A stretch of 46,770 nucleotides of DNA from Acidimicrobiales bacterium (GCA_029247365.1 JAQWLJ010000018.1:1-46770), one strand, 5' to 3'; shown: positions 17,943-28,394, counted from the stretch's first letter. Translations and numbers: made by a program. Notes: generated from the sequence alone by a model not told the origin.

Positions 17943-19861
17943 TCGACCCGACGGTCACGCCCTTTGGCGAGTGGCCGTCGCCGATCACGGCGGCGTCGCT
18001 CGTTCGCGGCGCGGTCGGCATCGGCGAGTGTTGCGTCGACGGAGACGACATTTGGTGGGCGGAGGCTCGACCTGACGAAGGCGGTAGAACCGCGCTGGTG
18101 CGGTGGCGCAACGGTGCAACCGAAGAGGTCACCCCAGCCGACGCCTACGTCCGAACGCTCGTCCACGAGTACGGCGGCGGGTCGTGGTGGGTGCAGAACG
18201 GCGCGGCGTATTACGTCGATGTCAACGACCAGCGACTGCGCCGGCTCGTGCCCGGTCAGGAACCGACCTTCCTCACTCCCGAGCCGGGCCTGCCTCGCAG
18301 TCTGCGTTTCGCCGATCTTCGGGTCGACGGGCAAGATCGTTTTGTCGTCGCGGTGCGCGAAACCCATCACGGCGAGGGCGAGCCGAGCAATGATCTGGTT
18401 GCGATCCCCACCGACGGCTCGATGGAGGTTCGCGATCTGTGGGGTGGCACCGACTTCGTGTCGTCGCCCCGGCTCTCGCCCGACAGCACGCAGCTGGCCT
18501 GGATTTCGTGGGATCACCCCAACATGCCGTGGGACTCGACCCGGCTTCACGTGGCTTCGTACGGTGACGGTGCCATCGGTGAGATAGCGCTCGAGGTCGG
18601 CAACGGCACCGAGGCCTGGGTTGAACCGGGCTGGGCGCCTGACGGCCGCCTGCTTGCGTGTACCGATCGCGACGAATGGTGGAACCTGGTCTCGATCACT
18701 GGTGATGGCGAACTGGAGCCGGTTGTGGCCGGACCCTTCGAGGTGCCGACGCCGAGCTGGGTGTTCGGTATGCAGCGGTGGGCGATTACCGCTGACCACA
18801 CCGTCGCCGCGGCCGGCTTGGCCACCGGCGACGAGCTGATCATCGACGGCCGCACCATCTCGATGCCCGATGCCACGATCTCTTCGTTGCAACCCGCTCC
18901 GGGAGGTGTTGTCTACGTCGGCGCGGGCTACGGCCACGAGTCGCAGGTCGTCAAGCTTCACCTCGAGGGCCCCAAGGTGCGGCGAGAGGTCCTGTCGAGC
19001 GGACGCGAACTCCCGGTCGAGGTCGGCTACCTGATTGAGCCCGAGTCGATCACGTTCCCGACCGGTGGCGGTGAGGCAGTCGCACACGGCCTGTACTACC
19101 CGCCTGCGAATCCCACCCACATCGGGCCGGCCGACGAGGCTCCGCCGCTGCTCGTCCTCGCCCATGGTGGCCCGACCGGGCAGGCTCGGCGGCAGCTCCA
19201 ACTCGGAATCCTGTACTGGACATCTCGCGGCATCGCGGTCGTCGACGTCGACTATCGGGGTTCCACCGGCTACGGCCGAACGTATCGCCGTGGCCTCGAT
19301 GGCGTGTGGGGCATCGCTGATGTCGAAGACTGTGTTGCCGCCGCTCGCTATCTCGCCAGCCGTGGCGACGTCGACGGCGATCGGCTCATGATCCGGGGTG
19401 GAAGCGCAGGCGGGTACACCGTGCTGAGCGCACTTGCGTTCCACAACGTGTTCGCTGCGGGGGCGAGCCGGTTCGGCGTGGCTGACCTCGAGGCCCTCGC
19501 AACCGACACCCATAAGTTCGAGAGCCGCTACCTCGACACATTGATTGGGCCGTGGCCCGAGGCCAAGGCCGTGTACGACGAGCGGTCGCCGATCAACCAT
19601 GTCGACAAGTTCTCAGCGCCGATGATCGTGTTGCAGGGAGATGAGGACGCGATCGTGCCGCCGAACCAGAGTGAGATGATCGTTGCTGCGCTCGAGGAGC
19701 GAGGGATCCCCGTGAGCTATCTCCTCTTCGAGGGTGAACAACACGGTTTCCGCAAGGCTGAGAACGTCATTGCGGCCCTTGAAGCCGAACTGGCGTTCTT
19801 CGGCGCGATGCTGGAGTTCGTGCCCGCCGACGAGCTTCCACCGCTCGATATCCGTCGTTGA
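17939..19861 (+). CDS. S9-family peptidase (prolyl oligopeptidase/acylaminoacyl peptidase type)
   Basis: A 640-residue serine peptidase. The first 380 residues form a beta-propeller-like region that filters substrates; the C-terminal 250 are the alpha/beta hydrolase domain. The catalytic triad can be placed at Ser489 ([11 protein letters not shown]), Asp570 ([11 protein letters not shown]) and His602 (EQHGFRK). The oxyanion region [14 protein letters not shown] precedes it. No signal peptide, so it is likely cytoplasmic. The start is GTG 17939, overlapping the aminotransferase stop by three bases, and its stop overlaps the TTG start of the following surface-protein gene. Confidence 0.9.
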   Translation: MIDPTVTPFGEWPSPITAASLVRGAVGIGECCVDGDDIWWAEARPDEGGRTALVRWRNGATEEVTPADAYVRTLVHEYGGGSWWVQNGAAYYVDVNDQRLRRLVPGQEPTFLTPEPGLPRSLRFADLRVDGQDRFVVAVRETHHGEGEPSNDLVAIPTDGSMEVRDLWGGTDFVSSPRLSPDSTQLAWISWDHPNMPWDSTRLHVASYGDGAIGEIALEVGNGTEAWVEPGWAPDGRLLACTDRDEWWNLVSITGDGELEPVVAGPFEVPTPSWVFGMQRWAITADHTVAAAGLATGDELIIDGRTISMPDATISSLQPAPGGVVYVGAGYGHESQVVKLHLEGPKVRREVLSSGRELPVEVGYLIEPESITFPTGGGEAVAHGLYYPPANPTHIGPADEAPPLLVLAHGGPTGQARRQLQLGILYWTSRGIAVVDVDYRGSTGYGRTYRRGLDGVWGIADVEDCVAAARYLASRGDVDGDRLMIRGGSAGGYTVLSALAFHNVFAAGASRFGVADLEALATDTHKFESRYLDTLIGPWPEAKAVYDERSPINHVDKFSAPMIVLQGDEDAIVPPNQSEMIVAALEERGIPVSYLLFEGEQHGFRKAENVIAALEAELAFFGAMLEFVPADELPPLDIRR

Positions 19862-21672
19862 TCCGTCTGCTCCACCTGCTCCTGGTGGTGGCAATGGCCT
19901 GGCTGTTCGCGAGCGGGTCCGGTCCGGTAGGCGCGGTCGCTGGCGACGGCGTGTTCGATGTGTGCGTTTGCGACAGCCGTGGCGTTGCGCTGACCCACAC
20001 AACGATCGAGCTCGACAGCCGCAGCGCGGTTACCGACATGTAGGGTCGAGCCAGCATCGCCGACGCTGAGCCTGGAATGGTCACGATCAGCTACCCGCGA
20101 TTCCCGAGTCGGTCGATCGAATGGAGCGATACCGGCGACCGTGTGCACGTGGTTCTTGGTGCGCCGGTCCTGCGGGCAATTCATGTCGCAGGCACGCTGG
20201 TCGGTACTCGGCAGTGGGACAACCTCGTTGCGCTCGTAGAGCGAACGTCGTTCAACGCGTTCATGCTCGACATCAAGGATGAGTCAGGCCGTGTGTTCCC
20301 CGTGACCGACTCGTCGTGGGCGATCGCTGCCGGAGTAAATCTCGATCGCTGGGACCTGGCTGAGGTCACCGCCGACCTCCACAGCCGAAACATCGGCGTC
20401 ATCGCCCGGATCGTGTCGTTTCAGGACCCTGTTGCTGGGAAGAACCTCCCCGATATGGCGGTCCGCACGACCGGGGGACAGGTATTCACCCGCCGCGGCC
20501 AGACGTTCCTCGACTCCACTGATCCAAACGCCCGCGAGTACGCGCTGCAACTCGCTGAGGAGAAATGCTCCGCCGGTGTTGACGAGGTCCAGTTCGACTA
20601 CGTGCGTCATCCCGATAGTGATCAGTCCATCCTGGTTTTCGACGGTCGCAACACCGAACAGATCCGAGTTGCCGCGATCACCGGATTTCTCAATGATGCG
20701 AAGGAGCGGGTTGGCCCCGACTGTCAGATCGCTGCCGACATCTTTGGCTTCGTGACTTCGGTGCCCAACGACGGTGGTATCGGTCATCAGCTTGAAGCCT
20801 TGGGAAACGTGGCCGACGTGCTGTCGCCGATGGTGTATCCCAACCACTGGGGTCCTGGCTGGTTCGGGTATGCCTCGCCCGAAGACCACCCGGGCGGGGT
20901 CATCGACCAGTCGATGAGAGATGCGCTGGAACGCACCGCTGGACTCACCACGATCCGGCCGTGGCTTCAGGACTTCGGTGGGTATAGGCCTGATGAGGTC
21001 CGGTCGCAGATCGACGCAGCTGACGAGCTGGGACTCGGATGGATGCTCTGGAACGCAGGCAGCGTGTTCACCGAGGGTGGGATCCCGCTCGCTCATGAGG
21101 TCTTAACCCTGAGCGACATCCTGCCTCCGGTCGAGGAGACGCTGCCACCGTCCGGCTTTTGGGACGTTCCTGCCACCAGCGGCTACACGCAAGCGGTGGC
21201 ATGGCTTGGAGCCGAAGGCATCACCGAGGGCTGCAACCCACCCTGGCGCGATGACTATTGTCCCGACCGCGAACTCACCCGCGGGCAAGCAGCCACGATG
21301 CTCGTTCGAGCATTCAACCTCCCAGCCACGCGCGCCGACCGGTTCACCGATGATGACGGGTCGCTGCATGAGGCTGACATCAACGCACTCGTAGAGGCAG
21401 GTATCGCCGACGGGTGCGACATCGTTCGTTTCTGCCCCGACGACGCGTTGACGCGTCAGCAGATGGCCTCGATGATCGCTCAAGTACTTGACTTGCCGTC
21501 AGCCGACACGACGGCCACGTTCGTCGACGACGACGGGAACGAGCACGAGGCCGACATCGAACGGATTGCCGCTGTCGGCATTACTCGGTGATACACGGAG
21601 ACCGAGTTCTGCCCATAGCGGGCTATCCGCCGTGACGAGACCGCAGCGATGTTGTTTCGTGCCGCCGGCTGA
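19858..21672 (+). pseudogene. Glycoside-hydrolase-like surface protein with S-layer-type repeats, broken by three in-frame stops
   Basis: One reading frame spans the region but contains TAG at 20041, TGA at 21589 and TAG at 21616 before a final TGA at 21670. The first segment has a signal peptide ([20 protein letters not shown]) and a beta-sandwich start ending TIELDSRSAVTDM; after the TAG the same domain resumes GRASIADAEPGMVTISYP. A DUF4015-like TIM-barrel follows (FNAFMLDIKDESG, FDYVRHP, MVYPNHWGPGWFG). The C-terminus has S-layer-type repeats (FTDDDGSLHEADINALVEAGIADGC, CPDDALTRQQM). The third repeat carries the last two stops (GITR, YTETEFCP, RAIRRDETAAMLFRAAG). Either a young pseudogene, a recoded gene or sequence error. 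The largest uninterrupted part is 20077-21591. Confidence 0.75.
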
Positions 21673-21701
21673 TCGTTCACACGGCGTTCATAGAAATTGG
21701 T

Positions 21702-21729
21702 TTGTAAGCCGTGGGCCAACGGCAATTCT
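21702..21729 (+). promoter_or_regulatory. Putative serA promoter
   Basis: TTGTAA (21702-21707), a 16-base spacer and AATTCT (21724-21729), ending 6 bases before the GTG at 21736. The hexamers are weak and were judged by eye. Confidence 0.35.
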
Positions 21730-21735
21730 CTGTAG

Positions 21736-23304
21736 GTGGGTCGTGTACTTGTCACCGAAAAGATCGCCGAGTCGGGGCTGGAGGCTCTCCGAGCCGCCGG
21801 GCATGAAGTCGACCTGCAACTCGGGCTCTCGGCCGAGGCAATCGCAATAGCGGTCGCTGGCGCCCAGGCACTGATTGTTCGCTCTGCGACCCAGGTCGAT
21901 TCTGCTGTCCTGAACGCCGGTACCGAACTTGTTGTCGTCGGCCGCGCGGGTGTTGGCCTCGACAACGTCGACACCCGCGCGGCCACCGATCGCGGCGTCA
22001 TGGTCGTGAACGCGCCGGAGTCGAATATCACCTCGGCCGCGGAGCACACACTCGCCATGTTGTTGGCGCAGGCCCGCAACATCCCGCAGGCGCACGCTGC
22101 GCTCGTCGCCGGCCGGTGGGAGCGCTCGCAGTGGGAGGGTGTCGAGCTTGCCGACAAGACGCTCGGCGTGATCGGCCTTGGCCGGATCGGCTCCTTGGTG
22201 GCACAGCGAGCGGCAGCGTTTGGCATGCGGATCGTCGCGCATGATCCCTTCGTCTCTTCGGCGGCCGCCGGACGCCTCGACATCGAACTGCTCGACCTTG
22301 ACGATCTTGTCGCCCTCGCTGACTTCCTCACGATCCACGTGGCAAAGACTCCCGAGACGGTCGGTCTGATCAACCAGGAACGTCTCTCGCTTGCCAAACC
22401 GAACCTCCGGGTCGTCAACGTTGCCCGGGGCGGGATTGTCGACGAAGTAGCGCTGGCCGATGCGGTCCGGTCGGGTCAGGTTGCGGGCGCGGCGATCGAT
22501 GTGTTCGATGAGGAGCCGACGACCGCGTCCCCGCTGATCGGTGTCCCCGGCGTCGTGGTCACCCCGCACCTCGGTGCGAGCACCAGCGAGGCCCAGGACC
22601 GGGCCGGAGAGCAGATCGCGGAGCAGGTTGTGAAGGCACTCGCCGGCGACTTCGTGCCGTTTGCGGTGAATGTCGCGGCCGGACCGGCGTCACCTGTGCT
22701 CCGTGAACACCTTGCGTTATGTGAGGCGCTCGGTGGGGTCCTGGGTGGACTTTCCAGCGGCCAGCCGACGACGATCGACCTCGAGTTGCGTGGGGAGGTG
22801 GGGGAGGGTGATCCGTCGCTCGGTCGGCTCAGTCTCCTGAAGGGCCTACTCAGCCAGTCGTCGAGTGATCCGGTGAGTTACGTGAACGCCGCGAGTCTTG
22901 CCGAATCGCGCGGTCTCGACGTTCGCGTCCTCACGACCAACGCAGCGAAGGACCATGTGAACACCGTGCGAGTCACCGGTGGTGATCTGACGGTGGCGGG
23001 CACGATGTCGACGATCGACGGTCAACCGCGCCTGATCGAGATCGATGGCCATCGGCTTGAGATCCGCCTGAGCGAGAACATGCTGTTTATTCGCAACGAG
23101 GATGTGCCCGGCATGATCGGGCACGTCGGCATAGCGCTCGGCGGCGCAGGGATCAACATCTCGAATATGCACATCGGGGAGGACAGCGATGGTGTCGCTG
23201 CAGTGATGGTGGTTTCCACCGATGGTCTGGTCCCGCAGAATGTGCTGGCCGAGCTTCGTTCGCTTGACGGTGTGCGATCGGCGCGAACCGTCCGACTCGC
23301 CTGA
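21736..23304 (+). CDS. serA: D-3-phosphoglycerate dehydrogenase
   Basis: A 522-residue enzyme oxidising 3-phosphoglycerate to 3-phosphohydroxypyruvate, the first step of serine synthesis. It is the long type known from Mycobacterium: catalytic and NAD domains, an intervening domain and an ACT domain. Seen are the dinucleotide site LGVIGLGRIGSLVAQRA, the catalytic-Arg segment NVARGGIVDEVAL, the catalytic His in VVTPHLGASTSEAQD, and the ACT domain from about residue 450 (IRNEDVPGMIGHVGIALGGAGINISNMHIG), probably the site of serine feedback inhibition. The start is GTG at 21736. Confidence 0.95.
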   Translation: MGRVLVTEKIAESGLEALRAAGHEVDLQLGLSAEAIAIAVAGAQALIVRSATQVDSAVLNAGTELVVVGRAGVGLDNVDTRAATDRGVMVVNAPESNITSAAEHTLAMLLAQARNIPQAHAALVAGRWERSQWEGVELADKTLGVIGLGRIGSLVAQRAAAFGMRIVAHDPFVSSAAAGRLDIELLDLDDLVALADFLTIHVAKTPETVGLINQERLSLAKPNLRVVNVARGGIVDEVALADAVRSGQVAGAAIDVFDEEPTTASPLIGVPGVVVTPHLGASTSEAQDRAGEQIAEQVVKALAGDFVPFAVNVAAGPASPVLREHLALCEALGGVLGGLSSGQPTTIDLELRGEVGEGDPSLGRLSLLKGLLSQSSSDPVSYVNAASLAESRGLDVRVLTTNAAKDHVNTVRVTGGDLTVAGTMSTIDGQPRLIEIDGHRLEIRLSENMLFIRNEDVPGMIGHVGIALGGAGINISNMHIGEDSDGVAAVMVVSTDGLVPQNVLAELRSLDGVRSARTVRLA

Positions 23305-23718
23305 TCAGCGCTTCGCCTGCCGAAAGCCGTCGGCTTCGGCGTCTTCGGCCGTGCAGTAGCAGCGTTCGGCCTTCGTACGCTCGTACGACATGCCGCCCGG
23401 CACGTGGAAGATCATGCTGTCGGCGTTGCCCTTGATTGGGTGTGAGTCGGGGCAGGCGCCGTCGGTTGCCTCCACCCAGGTTGGGTCGGCAGGGTTCTGG
23501 GCGTCGTAGTCCGTGTCGAGGGTGGGTTGCGGCGTGGCGAACTGCACGGGTCCGGTGCGGGTTTCGACGCCGGGTTCGGGCACGAGCGGCGGCCAGGATG
23601 CGACACCCGAGGGTTCTGGTGGGCTTGGTCGACGAGCCGAGCGGGCAAGACCGACGGCGAAGGCGATGATGGCACTGAGGCTGCTGATTCGGAGGAAGCG
23701 TCCAAGCGCTGGGGGCAT
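23305..23718 (-). CDS. Sunset-domain membrane protein, function unknown
   Basis: A 137-residue protein. One hydrophobic segment near residues 8-26 (LRISSLSAIIAFAVGLA) is followed by a Pro-rich linker. A C-terminal domain reads CPDSHPIKGNADSMIFHVPGGMSYERTKAERCYCTAEDAEADGFRQAKR. That domain is the actinobacterial sunset domain, also found at the ends of nucleases and other surface proteins; its role is not known to me. ATG 23718 is chosen over 23739 because a -10 box TACCGT ends 7 bases before it. Confidence 0.75.
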   Translation of the reverse strand: MPPALGRFLRISSLSAIIAFAVGLARSARRPSPPEPSGVASWPPLVPEPGVETRTGPVQFATPQPTLDTDYDAQNPADPTWVEATDGACPDSHPIKGNADSMIFHVPGGMSYERTKAERCYCTAEDAEADGFRQAKR

Positions 23719-23725
23719 GCCCCCG

Positions 23726-23731
23726 ACGGTA
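23726..23731 (-). promoter_or_regulatory. -10 box of the sunset-domain gene
   Basis: TACCGT on the minus strand ends 7 bases before the ATG at 23718, consistent with a leaderless message. Confidence 0.4.
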
Positions 23732-23775
23732 GCCGACACCGGACCGCGACGGACCCGGTGTCGGCGTCAGTGCTC

Positions 23776-26157
23776 TCAGTTCAAGGTGACGCGATCGAGG
23801 CGCCCGAGGTCCTTCAGGTCGTTGATCTGCAGCGTCCCGGGAGCGTCCGGACTGGCGTAACCCCACTCGGTACCGAGGGTCCAGAGTTCGTCGCCGTCGA
23901 GGACGATGGTTCGAACGATGGTGGGCATCTGGTTCCACCCAGGCCAACACATCCAGATGGTGGCGCCGTCGGAGACGGGGATTTCCATGCGTTCAGCTTC
24001 ATCGAGGAGCCAGGGCTCGTCGTAGCAGTCGAACCCGGTGGCTGACGGCTTCTCGCCGTCCTCACACAGGCGGATCTGCCCTTCTTCGTCGAAGGCGATG
24101 ATCCACTCGAGTTCGGATTCGAACGACTGCTCGTCGTTGGGGTCGAAGCCGCTGATGTCGTCGCCGGTGATGCGCCGGCAGCCGTTGACACCCCTGTCGG
24201 CGTCGGGGTCGGCGTGGTCGATGCGGCCGACCTCCGTGATGTCGGTGCCGTCGACTCGAAGGACGATCGCTCCGGCCCAGTGGCCATCCTCGTCGTAAGT
24301 CGTCAGCGGTACGACGGCCATCTGCTCGGCCTCCCACCACAGGAAGCTTCGGTGCTCCCAGCCAACGTCGTTCCAGCCGCCGGGGGCGGACCAGATCGCG
24401 ACCTCTTCAGGGTTGGCCGGATCGCTGACATCGAAGATTGAGACTTTCGAGCCGGTAATCCGACCGTCGTCGGTCCCATCGGACCCGACGCCGAGGACTC
24501 GGTCCTCCCCGATGGGGTGGAGGTAGCTGGAGAAGCCGGGGATCTTGAGCTCCCCAACCACTCGGGGGTTCTCGGGGTCGCTCAGGTCGAGGGTGTAGAA
24601 GGGGTCGATCTGGCGGAATGTGACGACGTAGCCGACGTCGCCGATCATGCGGACCGACTGCACGGCCTCGCCACGGCCCATGTCGCCAACCGAGCCGATC
24701 TCGACGAGTTCCCCCGCGTCTTCGCTCAGGACCCGAATGTGGGTCTCCGACGTCTCGTCCCACGTCTCGCCAGTGGTCGTGACGACCCGCAGATGGCCGT
24801 CGTACTCGCTCAGGTTGAACTGGTTGCGGATGTCACCCGCCACGGAGCCCGAGGCTACGTAGGCGGCATCATCGCCGGAGAGAGCGAAGCGGTGGATTGA
24901 GGTACGGCGAGCGTCCCACGCCTGCTGCCACGCGTCTTGTTCATTGTCGAAGAGGCTGATGTCGGCCCAGGTTTGGGTGGCGACGTAGACCGACTCCGTC
25001 GACGCGTACACGGTGTTGCCAGGGGCGAGGACGCTGGTGGTGGTGTGGTCAGCAATGTCGCCGGTGACGTCGACGTTGATCACCGAGAGCACGCCGAACC
25101 CAGAGAACTCAGTCGGGGCATGCACGGCTCCACAGTTGGGCAGGAGGCCGGTTTCGGTGGTGGCGCCGCTGGCGTCAACGATCCCGTAGGCGGGGAGCCA
25201 GGTGTCGAGGTTGGAGTCGAGCACGGCGACCCGGTTCGCGTTCTCGGCGATCTCTTCGCCCTTCTCGCTCTGGGGGTAGACAAACGGGAAGTTATACTGG
25301 GGGTTGCTGCGGACGATGACCCGGGCGGTGCCATCGATGGCCCGGCTCGAGACGTAGTCGCCCTCGACGAACATCTCGCTGATCAACTCGGGACGGTCGC
25401 CATCGAGCTGGATCCGAGCGATGCGCACGATGTCTGTCGCGCCGTACCAGTCTTCCTCGATCGCGATGTCGTCGTCGAACTCGGCATCGCTGTCCACGCC
25501 CTCGACCGAGCTGGTGGTGGCACCGTCGAGCGCGTTGTTGCCTCTCCAGCCCGAGCTGATCAGGAGCAGATCATCGCCGGCGAGAAAGAGCTCGCCCTGC
25601 CAGATGTCGTTTGGGAGATCGAGCGTGCCAACAACGTCTCGGGCAGACGCGTCGACCACGATGAGCTGACCGGCCGCGATCACGAAGACACGGTCGCCGT
25701 CGGTCTTGATGATGTCGGCCTCGTCGACGCCGATCTCCTGCACGTTGGTGCCGGAGAAGTCGACTCCCTCGACAGGTATCGCCGAGCCGCCGTCGGTCGA
25801 AGCTGCGCTGCTTTCGGCCATGTCGAAGCCTGCGTCGTCATCCATCGACTCGTCGACGGCCATTCCGTCGCGGGCGAAGACCGGTCCGAACCAGCCGTGG
25901 GTGTCGAAACCCCAGGGTGTGACCCGCTCGGCGGCCTCGGTGCGTAGGTGGTCGAGCAGGGCATCGCAGCTGTCGAAGCCGGAGAGGCCTGACGCCAACA
26001 CAATCTCGTTGCCTTCGATATTGATGACGACTTCGCCATCGTCGACCGTTGCCGGCGTGTTGTCGCTGGGCGAGGCCACCGGTTCGTCGCCGGTACACGC
26101 CACGGCGAAGAGCGTCACGCTCAGCAGGAGGGAGAGGGAGACAAGGATTCTGCGCAC
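23776..26157 (-). CDS. Secreted beta-propeller lipoprotein
   Basis: A 793-residue exported protein. GTG 26157 gives a proper lipoprotein signal (VRRILVSLSLLLSVTLFAVAC) with the lipidated Cys at about residue 20, and GGAAAG lies 7 bases upstream; the longer frame has no signal. The segment TNVQEIGVDEADIIKTDGDRVFVI is the hallmark of the beta-propeller domain family once called DUF2139-like/Beta_propel in secreted proteins of archaea and bacteria. The repeats run through most of the chain, and the C-terminus ends at a last propeller blade. The function is unknown. There are many acidic residues and few Lys, as is common for surface proteins. Confidence 0.82.
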   Translation of the reverse strand: MRRILVSLSLLLSVTLFAVACTGDEPVASPSDNTPATVDDGEVVINIEGNEIVLASGLSGFDSCDALLDHLRTEAAERVTPWGFDTHGWFGPVFARDGMAVDESMDDDAGFDMAESSAASTDGGSAIPVEGVDFSGTNVQEIGVDEADIIKTDGDRVFVIAAGQLIVVDASARDVVGTLDLPNDIWQGELFLAGDDLLLISSGWRGNNALDGATTSSVEGVDSDAEFDDDIAIEEDWYGATDIVRIARIQLDGDRPELISEMFVEGDYVSSRAIDGTARVIVRSNPQYNFPFVYPQSEKGEEIAENANRVAVLDSNLDTWLPAYGIVDASGATTETGLLPNCGAVHAPTEFSGFGVLSVINVDVTGDIADHTTTSVLAPGNTVYASTESVYVATQTWADISLFDNEQDAWQQAWDARRTSIHRFALSGDDAAYVASGSVAGDIRNQFNLSEYDGHLRVVTTTGETWDETSETHIRVLSEDAGELVEIGSVGDMGRGEAVQSVRMIGDVGYVVTFRQIDPFYTLDLSDPENPRVVGELKIPGFSSYLHPIGEDRVLGVGSDGTDDGRITGSKVSIFDVSDPANPEEVAIWSAPGGWNDVGWEHRSFLWWEAEQMAVVPLTTYDEDGHWAGAIVLRVDGTDITEVGRIDHADPDADRGVNGCRRITGDDISGFDPNDEQSFESELEWIIAFDEEGQIRLCEDGEKPSATGFDCYDEPWLLDEAERMEIPVSDGATIWMCWPGWNQMPTIVRTIVLDGDELWTLGTEWGYASPDAPGTLQINDLKDLGRLDRVTLN

Positions 26158-26245
26158 GTTGGCTTTCCAGTTCGGAGTAGATAAGTGATGGTCAGACGCC
26201 TGCACTCCCAGTCTGGTTCCCAAGAATCGCAGATTTCTCGGTGGG

Positions 26246-26839
26246 TTATGCTTGGGCAGGCATCCAGGGCTTGCGGTCGCTCTCGTAAGTGTCGATGTCT
26301 GACGCATATCGGAGCGTCAGGCCGATGTCGTCGAGGCCCTCCAAGAAGCGCTCTCGGACCGCCGAATCGAGCGGAAATGTCGTCTCGAGGCCGATCGCTG
26401 GGGCTTCGACGGTGAGGCGCTCGACGTCGATCGTGATCTCGAGCGTCGGGTCGGTCTGGACCGCCTCCATCAACTGGGCATTGATGTCCTCGGTGACCGC
26501 CACCGGCACGAGACCGTTCTTTGTGCAGTTGTTGCGGAAGATGTCGGCGAAACGCGGCGAGATGACGGCGTCGAAGCCGTACTGCTGGATCGCCCATACG
26601 GCGTGCTCACGGCTCGAGCCGGTCCCAAAATTGAGGCCCCCGATCAATATGCTGGCGCCGCTGTACTGCTCCTGGTTGAGCACGAAGTCGCGGTCGTCGC
26701 GCCATTCGGAGAAGAGACCCTTTTCGAAACCGGTGCGCTCTACTCGCTTGAGCCAGTCGGACGGGATTATCTGGTCGGTGTCGACGTCGGTGCGGTTGAG
26801 CGGGATCGCAGTTCCTGAGACGATTCGGACAGCCTTCAT
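26246..26839 (-). CDS. leuD: 3-isopropylmalate dehydratase small subunit
   Basis: A 197-residue swivel-domain subunit that pairs with LeuC to isomerise isopropylmalate in leucine synthesis, and citramalate in the pyruvate route to isoleucine. Typical features are GTAIPLNRTDVDTDQIIPSDWLKR near the start and LIGGLNFGTGSSREHAVWAIQQYGFDAVISPRFADIFRNN. The length is normal for the family. The ribosome site AAAGGAA lies 8 bases before ATG 26839. It follows leuC by 83 bases in the same direction. Confidence 0.96.
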   Translation of the reverse strand: MKAVRIVSGTAIPLNRTDVDTDQIIPSDWLKRVERTGFEKGLFSEWRDDRDFVLNQEQYSGASILIGGLNFGTGSSREHAVWAIQQYGFDAVISPRFADIFRNNCTKNGLVPVAVTEDINAQLMEAVQTDPTLEITIDVERLTVEAPAIGLETTFPLDSAVRERFLEGLDDIGLTLRYASDIDTYESDRKPWMPAQA

Positions 26840-26922
26840 GAGTGGTGTTCCTTTCCCGATCTACACCCGCCGGAGCCAAGTAGGCGGCTCGAGCGGGCTG
26901 AGATCGGCACGGGCGGGGAGGG

Positions 26923-28332
26923 TCAGTTGAGGTCGGACGGGGCGGCAAAGTGGCCGGCGATGGCGGTGGCAACAGCGACCTCGGGTGATACGAGATGGGT
27001 GCGGCCGCCGCGGCCCTGGCGGCCTTCGAAGTTGCGGTTGCTGGTGCTGGCGCAGCGTTCGCCCGGCTGGAGCTTGTCGGGGTTCATCGCCAGGCACATC
27101 GAGCAGCCCGGTTCGCGCCAGTCGAAGCCGGCGTCGCGGAAGATCTGATCGAGCCCCTCCGCCTCGGCCTGGGCGCGGACCTTGCCAGATCCGGGAACGA
27201 CCAGGGTGCGTACACCATCGGCGACGCTGCGGCCTTTCGCCACGGCGGCGGCGGCACGGAGATCTTCTATACGGCTGTTGGTGCAGCTACCGATGAACAC
27301 GGTATCTACCGCGACGTCCTTGATCGGTGTCCCGGCCTCGAAGTCCATGTATTCGAGGGCGCGACTGGCTGTGTTGGCAAGATTTGGATCATCGAAGTCG
27401 TCGGGGCCCGGGATCATGCCGTCGATCGGCATGACCTGCGCCGGATTGGTGCCCCAGCTGACCTGTGGCTTGATGTCGGCCGCATCGATCACGACTTCCT
27501 CGTCGAAGACCGCACCCTCGTCAGTGACCAGGGTCTTCCAGTCGGTGACTGCGGCGTCCCAGTCGGCGTCGGTGGGGGCCTGGGGGCGCCCCTGCATGTA
27601 CGCGAATGTCGTCTCGTCGGGGGCGATGAGACCGGCCTTGGCGCCACCCTCGATCGACATGTTGCAGACCGTCATTCGGCCCTCCATCGACATGTTTTCG
27701 AAGACGTCGCCGCGGTACTCGATGATCTTGCCGATCCCGCCACCGGTACCAATCACGCCGATGGCGTACAGGATGACGTCCTTGGGCGTGACACCGGGGT
27801 TGAGTTCGCCTTTGACCGTGATCGCCATCGTGCCTGGCTTCACTTGGGGCAGGGTCTGTGTGGCGAGGACGTGCTCAACCTCGCTGGTGCCAATCCCGAA
27901 GGCGATCGAACCGAAGGCGCCGTGGGTGGCGGTGTGCGAATCGCCGCACACGATGGTCATGCCCGGCTGGGTAAGGCCCTGCTCGGGACCCATCACGTGC
28001 ACGATGCCGTTGTTCTCGTGTCCCATCGGATAGTTGACGATGCCGAACTGCTCGGTGTTCACCCGAAGCGTCTCGATCTGCTTGGCGCTGATCTCGTCTT
28101 TGATCGGCTGGTCCTGGTTCACCGTCGGCGTGTTGTGGTCTTCGGTGGCGATAGTGAGATCGGGGCGACGGACGCTGCGGCCGTTCAGGCGGAGCCCGTC
28201 GAACGCCTGCGGCGACGTGACCTCGTGGACAAGGTGGAGGTCGATGTAGAGCAGGTCAGGGTCGCCGCCGATGCCTGCGGCGACCACGTGACGGTCCCAG
28301 ATCTTCTGGCTGAGGGTGCGGGGTTCTGACAT
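26923..28332 (-). CDS. leuC: 3-isopropylmalate dehydratase large subunit
   Basis: A 469-residue aconitase-type subunit holding a [4Fe-4S] cluster. The cluster cysteines are in [15 protein letters not shown] and [15 protein letters not shown]; the substrate-site segment is [34 protein letters not shown]. The open frame extends further upstream, but ATG 28332 ([17 protein letters not shown]) is the family start and has GGGAGA 6 bases before it. It is divergent from the IclR gene across 70 bases containing a palindromic operator. With leuD it serves both leucine and citramalate-derived isoleucine synthesis. Confidence 0.96.
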   Translation of the reverse strand: MSEPRTLSQKIWDRHVVAAGIGGDPDLLYIDLHLVHEVTSPQAFDGLRLNGRSVRRPDLTIATEDHNTPTVNQDQPIKDEISAKQIETLRVNTEQFGIVNYPMGHENNGIVHVMGPEQGLTQPGMTIVCGDSHTATHGAFGSIAFGIGTSEVEHVLATQTLPQVKPGTMAITVKGELNPGVTPKDVILYAIGVIGTGGGIGKIIEYRGDVFENMSMEGRMTVCNMSIEGGAKAGLIAPDETTFAYMQGRPQAPTDADWDAAVTDWKTLVTDEGAVFDEEVVIDAADIKPQVSWGTNPAQVMPIDGMIPGPDDFDDPNLANTASRALEYMDFEAGTPIKDVAVDTVFIGSCTNSRIEDLRAAAAVAKGRSVADGVRTLVVPGSGKVRAQAEAEGLDQIFRDAGFDWREPGCSMCLAMNPDKLQPGERCASTSNRNFEGRQGRGGRTHLVSPEVAVATAIAGHFAAPSDLN

Positions 28333-28364
28333 CTTGGTCTCCCTGGCGGTGAACCGTGTCGTGG

Positions 28365-28394
28365 TGGACACTGTCTCATAATATGAGATACAGT
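28365..28394 (+). promoter_or_regulatory. Promoter of the IclR regulator gene
   Basis: -35 TGGACA (28365-28370), an 18-base spacer and -10 TACAGT (28389-28394), ending 8 bases before the GTG at 28403. The spacer contains the perfect palindrome at 28374-28388. Confidence 0.5.
28374..28388. promoter_or_regulatory. Palindromic operator between leuC and the IclR gene
   Basis: TCTCATAATATGAGA is a perfect 15-bp inverted repeat centred on the A at 28381. It lies 42 bases before the leuC start and inside the spacer of the IclR promoter. The divergent layout suggests it is the binding site of that regulator. I recall similar TCTCA-type palindromes upstream of actinobacterial leuCD. Confidence 0.7.

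Noticed and set aside
17930-19600. 556-codon open frame antisense to the S9 peptidase gene
   Set aside because: The sense gene has a full catalytic triad and coupled ends. The antisense product is Arg/Asp/Gly-rich without domains, as expected from high-GC codon shadows.
24937-25947. 336-codon open frame antisense to the beta-propeller gene
   Set aside because: The sense strand has a lipoprotein signal and clear propeller motifs.
26995-28329. 444-codon open frame antisense to leuC
   Set aside because: leuC is unmistakable, and the shadow product has no recognisable motif.
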